Of a stretch of 64,000 nucleotides of DNA, positions 41,770 to 52,325 are shown in pieces. The position numbers were made by a program, and so were the translations under genes. This stretch comes from Pseudomonas promysalinigenes (GTDB lineage Bacteria; Pseudomonadota; Gammaproteobacteria; Pseudomonadales; Pseudomonadaceae). A model generated the notes under the pieces. That model did no database searches and had not been told where the DNA came from. It saw only the letters and a program-made list of their open reading frames with translations. Within the stretch, counting starts at the first letter, position 1; every line of letters begins with the position of its first letter. The stretch is from the NCBI RefSeq assembly GCF_014269025.2, contig NZ_CP077094.1, positions 4,154,001-4,218,000 on the forward strand, given 5' to 3'.

Positions 41770-43500
41770 TTAGCCTTTCACGGGCGCAACGGCCAACTCT
41801 ACCCGCTCGCTCTTCTTGATCACGGCATACACAACCGCCGTCACCAGGCTACCGGCCACGATCGCCAGCAGGTACAACAGCGCATGGTTGATCGCATTGG
41901 GGATCAGCAGCACGAACAGCCCACCATGGGGCGCCATCAGCTTGCAGCCGAAGTACATCGACAGCGCGCCGGTCAAAGCGCCGCCGGCAATGCTCGCAGG
42001 GATCACTCGCAGCGGGTCTTTGGCGGCAAACGGGATCGCCCCTTCGGAAATGAAGCAAAGCCCCAGCGCCAGCGCTGCCTTGCCCGCTTCACGCTCACTC
42101 TGGGCGAACTTGCGGCGGGCCAGGAAAGTGGCGATGCCCAGGCCAATGGGCGGCACCATGCCAGCGGCCATGGTCGCCGCCATTGGCGCATAGCTGGAGG
42201 AGGCCAGCAGCCCCACCGAGAACGCGTAAGCCGCTTTGTTGATGGGCCCGCCGAGGTCGACACACATCATGCCGCCCAGCAGCAGCCCGAGCAGGATGGC
42301 GTTGGTGGTGCCCATGCTGTCGAGGAAATGGGTCAGCCCTTCGAGCATCGCTGCCACCGGTTGGCCAACCACGTAGATCATCACCAAGCCGGTGAACAGG
42401 CTGGCCAGCAAAGGGATGATCAGGATTGGTTTGAGCGCCTCCAAGCTGCTCGGCAGGCGTGCCCAGCGAGCGATGGCCTTGGCGCTGTAGCCTGCGAGAA
42501 AACCGGCGACGATGCCGCCGATGAACCCGGCCCCCAGGGTGCTGGCCAGCAAACCACCGATCATGCCTGGCGCAAGGCCGGGGCGGTCGGCGATCGACCA
42601 GGCGATATAACCTGCCAGCAAGGGCACCATCAGTTTGAATGCAGCCTCGCCACCGATCTGCATCAGTGCTGCCGGCAAAGTGCCCGGCTGCTTGTAGGCC
42701 TCGATGCCGAACACGAATGACAAGGCAATCAGCAAGCCGCCAGCCACCACCATCGGCAACATGAACGACACACCGGTCAGCAGATGCTTGTAGACGCCGG
42801 TTTTCTCGGCCTTGGCAGGCGCCGCCGCAGACGCCTCTGCGCTACCTTCGACCTTGGCTTCGGCCAGGGCCTTGTCCAGGGTGGCGCGTGCCTGCTTCAG
42901 AGCGATACCCGTGCCGCAACGGTAGATGCGCTTGCCGGCAAAGCGGGCCGTGGGCACCTCGATGTCGGCAGCCAGCAGCACCACATCGGCTTCGGCGATA
43001 GCCTGGGCCGATAGCGGGTTACGCGCGCCCACCGAGCCCTGGGTTTCGACCGTGAACGTATAACCCAATTGTTGCGCCGCCTGCTGCAAGGCTTCGGCAG
43101 CCATGAAGGTATGTGCCACGCCGGTTGGGCAGGCTGTCACCGCGACGATTTTCGCAGTGGCCGTAGGCGTTGCAGCGGGTGCTTGGGCGGTGAGCACCTG
43201 AGCCTTGCCCGCTGCCTCGTCGAGAAAGCCCTCACGGTCGGCCAGGGCTTGCGCTGGCGTGCTCTGGTACACGCGCTTGCCGGCAAAGCGCGCAAGGTCT
43301 ACCGGCCCGGTGCTGACCACCAGCACCCAATCGGCTTGGGCGATTTCGGCTGCTGTCAGCTGGCGCTCGGGATGTTCGCTGTCCTGCACCTCAACACAGG
43401 TGCTCCAGCCTCGGCGCTGGGCGGCAGCCGCCAACAGGCGGGCGCTGAGCACGCTGGACACCTGCCCATTGGGGCAGGCAGTGACAATGGCAATATTCAT
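41770..43500 (-). CDS. fruA: Fructose PTS EIIBC transporter
   Basis: Inner-membrane permease that imports fructose and phosphorylates it to fructose 1-phosphate. The 576-residue product has a first, degenerate EIIB-like domain (1-100, VTACPNG but without HTFMA). An active EIIB domain follows (about 120-215, phospho-Cys in VTACPTGVAHTFMAAEAL). The EIIC membrane domain spans about 240-565. The ATG at 43500 overlaps the fruK stop as ATGA. It is the last gene of fruBKA, the main PTS sugar system of P. putida. Confidence 0.96.
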   Translation of the reverse strand: MNIAIVTACPNGQVSSVLSARLLAAAAQRRGWSTCVEVQDSEHPERQLTAAEIAQADWVLVVSTGPVDLARFAGKRVYQSTPAQALADREGFLDEAAGKAQVLTAQAPAATPTATAKIVAVTACPTGVAHTFMAAEALQQAAQQLGYTFTVETQGSVGARNPLSAQAIAEADVVLLAADIEVPTARFAGKRIYRCGTGIALKQARATLDKALAEAKVEGSAEASAAAPAKAEKTGVYKHLLTGVSFMLPMVVAGGLLIALSFVFGIEAYKQPGTLPAALMQIGGEAAFKLMVPLLAGYIAWSIADRPGLAPGMIGGLLASTLGAGFIGGIVAGFLAGYSAKAIARWARLPSSLEALKPILIIPLLASLFTGLVMIYVVGQPVAAMLEGLTHFLDSMGTTNAILLGLLLGGMMCVDLGGPINKAAYAFSVGLLASSSYAPMAATMAAGMVPPIGLGIATFLARRKFAQSEREAGKAALALGLCFISEGAIPFAAKDPLRVIPASIAGGALTGALSMYFGCKLMAPHGGLFVLLIPNAINHALLYLLAIVAGSLVTAVVYAVIKKSERVELAVAPVKG

Positions 43501-44444
43501 CGGCAACCCTCTTGTTGTTCTTTCAGTTGCACGCCGGCTTCCAGTTGTGCGAGCTGGGCGCGGTCGTGGATGCCGAAGCCAACCTGAGTCACCGCCTGCG
43601 CGGCGATGGCGGTGGCAGCGCGCAGGGTCTGCTGCGGGCTCTGTGCGCTGAGCAGGCCGTGGACCATGCCAGCGACCAGCGAATCACCCGCGCCTACGGT
43701 GCTGGCAACCTGCACTTTCGGCGGTTGCGCATGCAGCGCCAGCCCAGCGGTGAACCAACTGACGCCCTGCTCACCGGCCGACACCACCACATGCTCGACA
43801 CCTTTTGCCAACAACTGTTGGGCAGCAGCACGCTGTTCGTCGGCAGTGTGCACCGCAGTACCCAGCACTTCGCCGAGCTCCTCGGTATTGGGTTTGACCA
43901 GCCACGGCGCACTGGCAAAGCCTGCACGCAAGGCATCGCCGCTGCTGTCCAAGGCCACCTTGAGCCCCTGCTTGCGCAATTGCTCCAGTAACTGGCTGAA
44001 CCACGCAGGGCTGATGCCTCGGGGCAGGCTACCTGCCACCACCACGGCGTCATGTCCTGGCGCTACTTGGGCCAACAGGCGCAGTAGTTCGTTGCGGGCC
44101 GCTTCATCGACGTGCGGCCCTTGGCCATTGATGTCGGTAACCCGGCCATCGGCCTCGACTAGCTTGAGGTTGCTGCGGGTTTCACCGGGCACGCGAACGA
44201 AACAATCGGTGAAACCGCGCCGGGCGATCAGCGCTTCGAACGGCTGCAGGTTGTCACTGCCCAGAAAACCACCGACGGTGACCTGGTGGCCCAGATCGGC
44301 GAGCACCTGAGCCACATTCAGGCCTTTGCCAGCGGCGTGACTCTGCTGAGCCTGGGCGCGGTTGACGTGCCCAGGGCGCAAGGTGTCGAGGCTGACGGTC
44401 AGGTCCAGCGCAGGGTTCAGGGTCAGGGTTAGGATCTTGGCCAT
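43497..44444 (-). CDS. fruK: 1-phosphofructokinase
   Basis: Converts fructose 1-phosphate to fructose 1,6-bisphosphate with ATP. The 315-residue PfkB-family product has the N-terminal LNPALDLTV, the glycine-rich sugar site (AAGKGLNVA) and the C-terminal ATP/anion-hole motif GAGDSLVAGM with catalytic Asp. The start codon directly follows the fruB stop, and the stop overlaps fruA. By consuming fructose 1-phosphate it lowers the effector level of Cra. Confidence 0.96.
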   Translation of the reverse strand: MAKILTLTLNPALDLTVSLDTLRPGHVNRAQAQQSHAAGKGLNVAQVLADLGHQVTVGGFLGSDNLQPFEALIARRGFTDCFVRVPGETRSNLKLVEADGRVTDINGQGPHVDEAARNELLRLLAQVAPGHDAVVVAGSLPRGISPAWFSQLLEQLRKQGLKVALDSSGDALRAGFASAPWLVKPNTEELGEVLGTAVHTADEQRAAAQQLLAKGVEHVVVSAGEQGVSWFTAGLALHAQPPKVQVASTVGAGDSLVAGMVHGLLSAQSPQQTLRAATAIAAQAVTQVGFGIHDRAQLAQLEAGVQLKEQQEGCR

Positions 44445-47297
44445 TCAGTAACGCTCCACCAGCGCGCGAACCGCCGCGGCGCTGTCTTGTTGCAGGGCCT
44501 CGCGCGCCAGGGCGCGGGCCGTTTGGTAATCAGCCTGGCGCACCAAGGCTTTGACTTCGGCAATGCTGCGAGCGGCTACGCTGAGCTCGTCCACCTCAAG
44601 GCCCAGCAGCACAGCCACCGCCTGCGGGTCTGCGGCCAATTCGCCGCAGATACCCACCCACTTGCCTTCGGCATGGGCGGCGCGCACGGTCATGTCGATC
44701 AGGCTCAACACCGCTGGGTGCAGGCCGTCGGCTTGGGCTGAAAGGCTGGGGTGGCCACGGTCGATGGCCAGGGTGTATTGCGTCAGGTCATTGGTACCGA
44801 TGCTGAAGAAGTCCACTTCACGGGCCAGCTGCGGCGCCAGCAAGGCGGCCGAAGGCACTTCGACCATGATCCCGACCTGCAGGTCGGCGACCGGGATTTC
44901 CTGGCGCAGGCGCTCGACCATGGCGCGCGCCTCGCGCCACTCGTGAATCTGCCCGACCATTGGGAACATGATGCGCAACGGTCGCTGGTCGGCGGCGCGC
45001 AGCAAGGCACGCAACTGGTCTTCCATGATTTGCGGGCGTTGCAGGGTCAGGCGCACGCCACGCACGCCCAGGAACGGGTTTTCCTCGGCAGCGATGGGCC
45101 AGTACGGCAAAGGCTTGTCGCCGCCAACATCCAGGGTGCGCACCACCAGCGGCCGACCCTCCAGGCCGTCGAACACCCGCCGATATTCCGCTTCCTGGGT
45201 GGCGACATCCGGAGCCTGCGAGTGGGCCATGAAGATCAGTTCGGTGCGCAGCAGGCCAACGCCCTCGGCACCCTGCTCCACCACCTTGTCGATGCCGCTG
45301 CTTTGGCCAATGTTGGCGAACACCTCGACAGCATGCCCATCGCGGGTCACCGCCGGCTCGTGGCGCTTGGCCCAAGCGGCTTGCAGGCGTCGTTCACGCG
45401 CGTCGCGCTCGGCCAGCGCGCGTTGCAGTTCGTCAGCCGGCGGGGCCACGCTGACCATACCGCGCTGGCCATCGAGCAACAGTGTGGTGCCCGCTTCAAG
45501 CAGCAGGATCGCAGCACCTGCGCCCACCACTGCCGGAATGCCCAAGGCGCGGGCAACAATCGCACTGTGCGCGGTAGCACCGCCGTGGGCGGTGACGATA
45601 CCGGCAACACGGGCCGGGTCCAGGCGCGCGACATCGGACGGGCCAACCTCGCCCATGACCAACACGTAGGGCTGCTCGGGCTCGACCGGCGCCTGCACCC
45701 CGCACAGCTGGGCCAGCACCCGGCGGCCAACGTCTCGCAGATCGGCAGCGCGCTCGGCCAGCAGAGCATCCTGCAAGGCTTCCTGCTGGCGCGCAGCCGC
45801 TTCGATCACCGCCATCCACGCGGCAGCTGCGCTTTCGCCTTGGGCCAGGCGGGCGTCGACCTCGTCGGTCAGATCCGGGTCGGCAAGCATTTCCTGATGG
45901 GTGACGAAGATTTCGCCAATCGACGCGCCGCTGCGCTGCACCAGCGCTTGCAGCTCGCCATGCACCACCTCTAGTGCACCGCGCAGCTTCTGGCGCTCCA
46001 GGGTGGGTGACTCGCCGCGCAGCGGGTAATCGATATCACGCTCGACGCAGACATGCGCAGGGCCACAGGCGATTCCGGGGGACGCACTGACCCCTTGGAT
46101 GTGGCTGCCCGCAGCGGGCGCCTGAAGTACAACCACCTCTTCGACCTCTGGCGCTGCAGGGGCGAGCGTAATCGGCTCGACGTCTTCGCCAAGGCCTTGC
46201 TCGATCGCCGCCAGCAGGGCCGGCAGTGCATCGCCGGCAATCGACGGCTCAGCGCTCAATTCCAGCTCCTGCCCCCGACGAGCGCCGAGGCTCAGCAGCT
46301 TGCTCAAGCTCTTGATCGATACGGCAGCTTGCGCGCTATCGAGCACCCGCAGACGAATGTCACCTTCGAAGCTTTTGGCCAGTTGTGCCAATACCTTCGC
46401 CGGGCGGGCATGCAGCCCGTGGGGGTTGGCCAACACGACACGCGCTGTTGGCCAGTCCGCCGGGGCCTCGCCCCCCAACACCTGCAACACCGCCCGGCTA
46501 CTGGTGGCCTGGTACAGCGTTTGCCCACGGCCTTCGATCAGCACTTCGCAAAGGCGCTCGAGCAGCGCTTGGTGGGCCGCGCCAAGGCTGGCCAGGCAGA
46601 ACAGGCCGTTGAGCGGCTGGTCACGATAACGCAGCGGCTGCTGTGGGGTGATGAAGGCCAGGCCAGGCTGGCGCACCTGACGCTCGCTGTGCAACCACCA
46701 AAGGCCCTCGCCCAACGGCAGGGGCTCGGACTGTTGCAGGACGGCAGCAAAGCCGCTGTCGACACAACCGGCGCGCTGCAGCAGCCGGGCGCCACGCCAG
46801 GCCAGCTCATCGAAGTCTTCGGCGGGCAGGTTCAGCCCCACCAACTGAGCATCCAGGGCCAACTCCTGGGGCGCACCTTGCAGCAGCTTGAGCAGCGCCT
46901 CGGCAGAGCTGGCGCGGCGCAGTGCTTCTGCCAGGTCCGTCTCACCTAAGGCACGGGTGAGCAGTTGCAGCAGACGCAGGTGTTCGTCGGAACGGGCAGC
47001 AATACCGATTGCAAGGTACACCCGTTGCCCATCGCCCCAGTCCACCCCGTCGGGGAACTGCAGCAAACGTACACCGGTAGCGAATACCAGGTCGCGGGTC
47101 TGTGGCGTACCGTGCGGGATGGCGATGCCCTGCCCCAGAAATGTCGAGCCTTGCGCCTCGCGCGCCTGCAGGCCGTCCAGATACCCTTCGGCGACCAGGC
47201 CGTCCGCTACCAGTTGGTCGGCCAGCAGGCGCAGGGCCTCGGCCTTGTCGGTGGCCTTTTGGCCCATGGCTATCTGCTCTTTGGCGAGCTCGAGCAT
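44445..47297 (-). CDS. fruB: Fructose PTS multiphosphoryl transfer protein (EIIA-HPr-EI)
   Basis: Cytoplasmic phosphorelay protein, 950 residues. It has an EIIA-Fru domain (1 to about 145, phospho-His in GIAIPHGT), an HPr domain (about 275-365, phospho-His in NPHGLHARP) and an enzyme I domain (about 400-950). The enzyme I part has phospho-His in GGATAHSAIVA, PEP-site GTNDLTQYTLAIDRG and CGELAAD. The ATG at 47297 has AAGGAG before it; the frame extends 24 residues further but without conservation. It is first in fruBKA and sits behind a Cra operator about 130 bp upstream. Confidence 0.96.
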   Translation of the reverse strand: MLELAKEQIAMGQKATDKAEALRLLADQLVADGLVAEGYLDGLQAREAQGSTFLGQGIAIPHGTPQTRDLVFATGVRLLQFPDGVDWGDGQRVYLAIGIAARSDEHLRLLQLLTRALGETDLAEALRRASSAEALLKLLQGAPQELALDAQLVGLNLPAEDFDELAWRGARLLQRAGCVDSGFAAVLQQSEPLPLGEGLWWLHSERQVRQPGLAFITPQQPLRYRDQPLNGLFCLASLGAAHQALLERLCEVLIEGRGQTLYQATSSRAVLQVLGGEAPADWPTARVVLANPHGLHARPAKVLAQLAKSFEGDIRLRVLDSAQAAVSIKSLSKLLSLGARRGQELELSAEPSIAGDALPALLAAIEQGLGEDVEPITLAPAAPEVEEVVVLQAPAAGSHIQGVSASPGIACGPAHVCVERDIDYPLRGESPTLERQKLRGALEVVHGELQALVQRSGASIGEIFVTHQEMLADPDLTDEVDARLAQGESAAAAWMAVIEAAARQQEALQDALLAERAADLRDVGRRVLAQLCGVQAPVEPEQPYVLVMGEVGPSDVARLDPARVAGIVTAHGGATAHSAIVARALGIPAVVGAGAAILLLEAGTTLLLDGQRGMVSVAPPADELQRALAERDARERRLQAAWAKRHEPAVTRDGHAVEVFANIGQSSGIDKVVEQGAEGVGLLRTELIFMAHSQAPDVATQEAEYRRVFDGLEGRPLVVRTLDVGGDKPLPYWPIAAEENPFLGVRGVRLTLQRPQIMEDQLRALLRAADQRPLRIMFPMVGQIHEWREARAMVERLRQEIPVADLQVGIMVEVPSAALLAPQLAREVDFFSIGTNDLTQYTLAIDRGHPSLSAQADGLHPAVLSLIDMTVRAAHAEGKWVGICGELAADPQAVAVLLGLEVDELSVAARSIAEVKALVRQADYQTARALAREALQQDSAAAVRALVERY

Positions 47298-47425
47298 GAC
47301 CTTCTCCTTTTGCAGCCCAGGCTTGGTTTTAGTGCCAGGTACTGAGGTATTGTTGTGATATTCACGCAATCAGCCAGTTCGACTGCCATGAAAGCACGGC
47401 GGACGAGGCAGAAAAAATTGATAGC

Positions 47426-47437
47426 TGAAACGTTTAA
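47426..47437. promoter_or_regulatory. Cra (FruR) operator of the fru operon
   Basis: TGAAACGTTTAA, which reads TTAAACGTTTCA on the minus strand, equals the Cra operator reported for the P. putida fruB promoter. It lies in the 298-bp region between the divergent fruB and cra genes, 129 bp before fruB and 159 bp before cra. Fructose 1-phosphate releases Cra. Confidence 0.88.
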
Positions 47438-47595
47438 TCTGACCAGGCGGCCACGTTACTCGATAATCTGCCGAGGAAAAAGCCCCATCCTGTCGGACAA
47501 TTGCAACAATGGTCGCCTGCGCAAAGCGGCCTACCCGGGTCAAACTCTCCGGTCCTGGCCCCGTAGCCAGTCCCGGTAATAACAAGGAAAATTCG

Positions 47596-48591
47596 GTGAA
47601 ACTCAGCGATATCGCCCGCCTGGCCGGTGTGTCAGTGACCACTGCAAGCTATGTCATCAATGGCAAGGCCGAACAACAGCGCATCAGCAATAGCACTGTA
47701 GAACGGGTGCGTGCAGTGGTCGAAGCTCACGGCTTTACCCCCAACCCTCAGGCTGCTGGCCTGCGCAGCCGGCATACCCGCACGTTGGGCTTCATTCTCC
47801 CGGACTTGGAGAACCCCAGCTATGCCCGCATCGCCAAACAGCTCGAGCAAGGCGCGCGCGCCCGCGGTTACCAGCTGCTGATCGCCAGCAGCGATGACCA
47901 GCCCGAAAGCGAGCGCCAACTGCAGCAGCTATTTCGTGCGCGCCGCTGCGATGCGCTGTTCGTGGCCAGCTGCCTGCCGCCGGAGGACGACAGCTACCGC
48001 ACGCTGCAAGAAAAAGGCTTGCCGGTGATAGCCATCGACCGGCGACTGAACCCCGCCTACTTCTGTTCAGTGATCAGCGACGACCGTGATGCCAGCCGCC
48101 AACTGGCCGACAGCCTACTGGCGACCACCCCTGGTAGCATAGCGCTGATCGGCGCGCGGCCGGAGCTGTCGGTCAGCCAGGCCCGTGCCGGCGGGTTCGA
48201 CGAAGCCATGCAGACCTTCGACGGTGTAGTGCGCCGCTATCAGGGCGAGGCCTTCAGCCGTGAATGCGGCCAACGCCTGATGCAGCAACTGATCGACGAC
48301 CATGGTGGCCTTCCCGATGCCCTGGTCACCACATCCTACGTGCTGCTACAGGGTGTGTTCGATACCTTGCAGGCACGCCCGGCCAATTCGCGCCAGCTGC
48401 AGCTGGGCACCTTCGGCGACAATCAGTTGCTCGACTTTTTGCCGCTGCCGGTCAATGCCATGGCTCAGCAGCACGGCCAGATCGCCGCTACTGCATTGCA
48501 ACTGGCCTTGGCCGCGATCGAGGATAAACGCTACGAACCTGGGGTGCACGCCATCGGCCGTACCTTCAAGCAACGCATCCCAGCGGCCTGA
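47596..48591 (+). CDS. cra: Catabolite repressor/activator Cra (FruR)
   Basis: LacI-family regulator of the fructose operon, 331 residues. An N-terminal helix-turn-helix (MKLSDIARLAGVSVTTASYVINGKA) and hinge are followed by a periplasmic-binding-like effector domain (about 62-325) that binds fructose 1-phosphate. The GTG at 47596, with AAGGA seven bases before it, gives the family start; the ORF extends upstream without conservation. It is divergent from fruB and followed after two bases by the TatD-family gene. Confidence 0.95.
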   Translation: MKLSDIARLAGVSVTTASYVINGKAEQQRISNSTVERVRAVVEAHGFTPNPQAAGLRSRHTRTLGFILPDLENPSYARIAKQLEQGARARGYQLLIASSDDQPESERQLQQLFRARRCDALFVASCLPPEDDSYRTLQEKGLPVIAIDRRLNPAYFCSVISDDRDASRQLADSLLATTPGSIALIGARPELSVSQARAGGFDEAMQTFDGVVRRYQGEAFSRECGQRLMQQLIDDHGGLPDALVTTSYVLLQGVFDTLQARPANSRQLQLGTFGDNQLLDFLPLPVNAMAQQHGQIAATALQLALAAIEDKRYEPGVHAIGRTFKQRIPAA

Positions 48592-48593
48592 GC

Positions 48594-49370
48594 ATGCGCC
48601 TGATCGACACCCATACCCATCTCGACTTTCCCGACTTCGACGCCGACCGCTCGCAGCTGCTCGCCAATGCGGCAGCCCGAGGGGTACAGCGCATGGTGGT
48701 GCTGGGGGTGTATCAGGCCAATTTCCAGCGGGTGTGGGACCTGGCCTGCGCTGAGGGCGGCGTGTACGCGGCCTTGGGGCTGCACCCGGTGTATCTCGAC
48801 CAGCACCGCCCGGAACACTTGCAGCAGCTGCGCGAGTGGCTGACGCGCCTGCAGGGCGATCCGCGGCTGTGCGCAGTGGGCGAGTTCGGCCTGGACTACT
48901 ACCTTGAAGGGCTGGACAAACAGCGCCAGCAGGCGCTGTTCGAAGCGCAATTGCAATTGGCATGCGACTTCGCTTTGCCTGCATTGCTGCACGTGCGCCG
49001 CAGCCACGCCCAGGTGATCGCCACGCTCAAGCGCTACAAGCCGTCGCGAGGGGGAGTGATCCATGCCTTTGCCGGCAGTTACGAAGAGGCCCGTGAGTAC
49101 ATCAAACTCGGTTTCTGCCTGGGCCTGGGCGGCGCAGCGACCTGGCCCCAGGCGCTGCGCCTGCGCAAGACCGTGGCGCGCTTGCCGCTGGACAGCATCG
49201 TGCTGGAAACCGACTCGCCCGACATGGCCCCGGCCATGTTTGCCGGGCAACGCAACAGCCCCGAGCACCTGCCGGAAATTGCCCAGGCGCTGGCCGAACT
49301 GATCGGCATCGCGCCAGAGGCATTGGCCGAGGCCAGCAGCCGCAATGCTTACGAGCTGTTTAGCTGGTAA
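48594..49370 (+). CDS. TatD-family metal-dependent hydrolase
   Basis: Likely a DNase or hydrolase of the TatD/YcfH/YjjV superfamily, 258 residues. The metal motif DTHTHLDF stands at residues 4-11, with later ligands in GEFGLDYYL, PALLHVRRSH, HAFAGS and ETDSPDMAP. It begins two bases after the cra stop, so it is probably translated from the cra transcript. Closest in feel to YjjV, but the exact subgroup is not resolved. Confidence 0.9.
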   Translation: MRLIDTHTHLDFPDFDADRSQLLANAAARGVQRMVVLGVYQANFQRVWDLACAEGGVYAALGLHPVYLDQHRPEHLQQLREWLTRLQGDPRLCAVGEFGLDYYLEGLDKQRQQALFEAQLQLACDFALPALLHVRRSHAQVIATLKRYKPSRGGVIHAFAGSYEEAREYIKLGFCLGLGGAATWPQALRLRKTVARLPLDSIVLETDSPDMAPAMFAGQRNSPEHLPEIAQALAELIGIAPEALAEASSRNAYELFSW

Positions 49371-49382
49371 CTCACGCCGCGC

Positions 49383-51395
49383 TCAGACTTTGAAAGTACC
49401 GATAAGGCGCTTGAGCTCTACAACTTGGCTCGACAGCACACGGCTGGCATCTTCGGTCTGGCAGGCGCCCTGCGTGGTGTCCTGGGCTGCGCGGTTGATC
49501 GCGACGATGTTGCGGTCAATGTCGTGGGCCACCGCTGTCTGCTGCTCTACAGCAGCAGCGATTTGCTGGTTTTGCTCAACGATACCGCCGACGGCGGCCA
49601 GAATATTGCCCAGCGCCTGCTGCACCTGCCGCGCTTCATCGACGGTGCCCGCCGTCATCTGATGGCTGCTGCCCATCGCCTGCACGGCCTGCGCTACGCC
49701 CTCGCGCAGGCGCGCGATCATCTGTGCGATCTGCGCCGTGGAGTCCTGGGTACGGCGTGCCAAGGTTCGCACTTCGTCGGCGACCACGGCAAAACCACGG
49801 CCCTGCTCGCCGGCACGGGCCGCTTCGATGGCGGCATTCAATGCCAACAGGTTGGTCTGCTCAGCGATGCCGCGGATCACTTCCAGCACCTGGCCGATGG
49901 CCTGGCTATCGTCAGCCAGGCGGTTGATGGCCAGCACGGTCTGATCGATCTCTTCAGCCAGGCGGCCGATGCTCGCTTGCTGGCTGGCCACCAGGGAGCG
50001 ACCGTTGGCACCTTCAAGGTTGACCTGCTGAGCGCCGTCAGCGGCCAGTGTGGCGCTGCGTGCCACTTCCTGAGCGGTGGCGCTCATCTGGTTCATCGCC
50101 GTGGCCACCTGCTCGATCTGCTGACGCTGGCCACTGACCGCCTGATTGCTTCGCGTTGACACCGCCAGTACCTGCCCGGCCTGTTCTTCCACGGCCACCA
50201 CGGTGCGCCCGACCTGATCGATCAGCGCGCGAATTCGCTGCACGGTTTCGCTGAAGCCCTGGCCCAGCTCGCCCAACTCATCGCGGCTCTGGGCTTTGAA
50301 GCTGACGGTCATATCGCCGGCTGCGACCTTGTCCATTGCCCCGCCAAGCTGGCGCAACGTGGCCCGGGTGGACACATAGAAGCCGCCATACAGGTACAGA
50401 ATCAGCACGAAGACGCCGCCTAGCAGGGCCCCCAGCGCCACCATGCGCAAGCGTTGCTCGCCCAGGCGCTGCTGCAACTGCTCCTGCAGTTGGCCGATTA
50501 CCGCATCGTTCAGCCGGTAGGTCTGGGCCATCAAGTCGCTGACCTGTTGATAAAAGGCCTGCCATGGCGCGTCGAGCGTTTCGGCCACCACCACCTGTGC
50601 CTCGAACAAAGACGCGGCCTGCCTGACCGTCGCCTGGCTGCTGCCAGCCACTTGCGCCAACGCAGGCTTTGCGCCCAGGTCCGAAGCAAGGGCCTGGTCA
50701 AGCCGCAGTGCATAGTCGCCGGCAAGGCGATCGAGGCGTTGTAACAGGTCTTCGAAGCGCGCACTGCCAGAGGAATCCATAAACCCCCGGCCCAGCGCGA
50801 TGGCGCCCATGGCCCGGCCTTCGCCCAGGGCTTGGGTGACTTGAGCGGTGGCGCCGCCAATCAGCTCGCTCAACTGGCGCACCGAGGCGTCGCTATCCTG
50901 GCTCAGGCCGCTGTGGCTGGCCACCTGCTTGCCGAGCATCTGGGCCATGGTCAACAGTTTGTCGAACAGCGCGACCTTGCTTTGCAGCGATGACTCGGCC
51001 TGGGCATTGGCAAATGCTTTGGCCAGTTCCTCAAGGGTGCCCTGGGCCAAGGTGGCTTGATCCTGCAGGCTGCGCACCTGCGCCTGAACCTTGTCCTGCA
51101 ACGCCGTGATACGTGTATCTAGATCGCCTGCCTGGCCCGATTGGCCCAGTACTGCATTGATCTGCACCAAGTTGCCAAGCGACTCCAGGTCGGCGCGCAG
51201 GCCCAGGCTTGCCGCGAGGGGCGCAATGCCCTGCAACTCTGCTCGGGTTGCATGAAACTGCTGATAGGCATCGCGCACCAGGTAAAAGCTGGTGGCCAGC
51301 ATGGGCAGGAAGAACAAAACGCTGATCAGGCTGAACTTCTGGCCGAAGCTCAGCCTGTTCATCAGCGCAACGGCTGGATATAGCAAAGGCGTCAC
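49383..51395 (-). CDS. Methyl-accepting chemotaxis protein
   Basis: Transmembrane chemoreceptor, 670 residues. It has a first helix (about 20-38), a long periplasmic helical sensor (about 39-315) without an obvious Cache pattern, a second helix ([21 protein letters not shown]), HAMP and a signalling domain. The signalling domain has the invariant hairpin [24 protein letters not shown] tip (here [11 protein letters not shown]) and [15 protein letters not shown]. There is no C-terminal CheR pentapeptide. The GTG at 51395, with GGAGGT five bases before it, is preferred over a longer frame. It converges on the TatD-family gene. Ligand unknown. Confidence 0.92.
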   Translation of the reverse strand: MTPLLYPAVALMNRLSFGQKFSLISVLFFLPMLATSFYLVRDAYQQFHATRAELQGIAPLAASLGLRADLESLGNLVQINAVLGQSGQAGDLDTRITALQDKVQAQVRSLQDQATLAQGTLEELAKAFANAQAESSLQSKVALFDKLLTMAQMLGKQVASHSGLSQDSDASVRQLSELIGGATAQVTQALGEGRAMGAIALGRGFMDSSGSARFEDLLQRLDRLAGDYALRLDQALASDLGAKPALAQVAGSSQATVRQAASLFEAQVVVAETLDAPWQAFYQQVSDLMAQTYRLNDAVIGQLQEQLQQRLGEQRLRMVALGALLGGVFVLILYLYGGFYVSTRATLRQLGGAMDKVAAGDMTVSFKAQSRDELGELGQGFSETVQRIRALIDQVGRTVVAVEEQAGQVLAVSTRSNQAVSGQRQQIEQVATAMNQMSATAQEVARSATLAADGAQQVNLEGANGRSLVASQQASIGRLAEEIDQTVLAINRLADDSQAIGQVLEVIRGIAEQTNLLALNAAIEAARAGEQGRGFAVVADEVRTLARRTQDSTAQIAQMIARLREGVAQAVQAMGSSHQMTAGTVDEARQVQQALGNILAAVGGIVEQNQQIAAAVEQQTAVAHDIDRNIVAINRAAQDTTQGACQTEDASRVLSSQVVELKRLIGTFKV

Positions 51396-51497
51396 AGGGC
51401 ACCTCCATCGATTCTTGTTGTTCTGCAGAGATAGCACTAGGCCACTTGTATACCGCAGATCGAATCGGAGGTTTGTAACTTAAGGTTAACCGCTCAG

Positions 51498-52325
51498 CTA
51501 CATCAGCACTGTCCACAACGCAAACATTGAGTACCACAGCACAGCGCATCGCAGCAGGAGGTCCCACACGCTATCGAGCCGACTCAAGCCCCGCTGGGCA
51601 TCCTCGGTGGGCGCGCTGTCATCGGCTACACACCCAACCTTGGCCACCAGGTGCGCAGCGCTGATATGCCAGTTGAGCAACTCGTGCAGCATCACCCGCA
51701 TCACTGCGACGAAATTGCCGACCAGTGCAAAACTCAAGGCAAGCGCCCGCACAGGCAGCCAGTCCAAGGCATGGCGCAGCCCTTGCGCCCGTGCACTGAG
51801 GCCAGGCTGGCGGCTGTGCTCGGCGGTCAGGGCGAGCAGCCGGTAGGCCAGCGCCGCACCTGGGCCGAGCACGAAATACCAGAAGATTACCGCAAAGAAG
51901 CTTTGGTAGGCCTGCCACAACAGATAGCCCTGTACCCGCACCAGCAAACTGTGCGGCTCGTCGGCCGCCAAGCCCAGGTCGCGTTCGGCCACATGCAGCG
52001 CAGCCTGGTCATCGCCACGGCGCCAGGCGTCACGAAACGGCCCAAGAGCGCCCTTGGCATCACCGCGCCCCAAGCTGTAGATCAGCACCAGCAAGTGCAC
52101 CGGCAAAGCCAGCAGGCCATAGGCCACCGGCTCAAGCACATGCAGCAACAGCACCAGCACGGCCACCGGGGCCAGCAGGGCCGCCAGCGTCCACCAGGGG
52201 TGCACTTTGCCGCTGCGCTCAAGGCGCATCAGCTCGCCCAGAAAGACACCGTCTCGTTGTAGCCGATGGCGCAGCGCAGAAAACTTCTCTACCCACAGCA
52301 CCACTATCAGCACCAGAAAACTCAT
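51498..52325 (-). CDS. ampE: Regulatory inner-membrane protein AmpE
   Basis: Membrane protein of the ampDE operon linked to beta-lactamase induction and peptidoglycan recycling; its exact action is unknown. The 275-residue product has about four to five hydrophobic segments (1-15, 44-62, 66-85, 145-170, 250-275) and the family start MSFLVLIVVLWVEKFSALRHRLQRDG. It overlaps the ampD stop by four bases (ATGA), confirming the operon. Confidence 0.92.
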   Translation of the reverse strand: MSFLVLIVVLWVEKFSALRHRLQRDGVFLGELMRLERSGKVHPWWTLAALLAPVAVLVLLLHVLEPVAYGLLALPVHLLVLIYSLGRGDAKGALGPFRDAWRRGDDQAALHVAERDLGLAADEPHSLLVRVQGYLLWQAYQSFFAVIFWYFVLGPGAALAYRLLALTAEHSRQPGLSARAQGLRHALDWLPVRALALSFALVGNFVAVMRVMLHELLNWHISAAHLVAKVGCVADDSAPTEDAQRGLSRLDSVWDLLLRCAVLWYSMFALWTVLM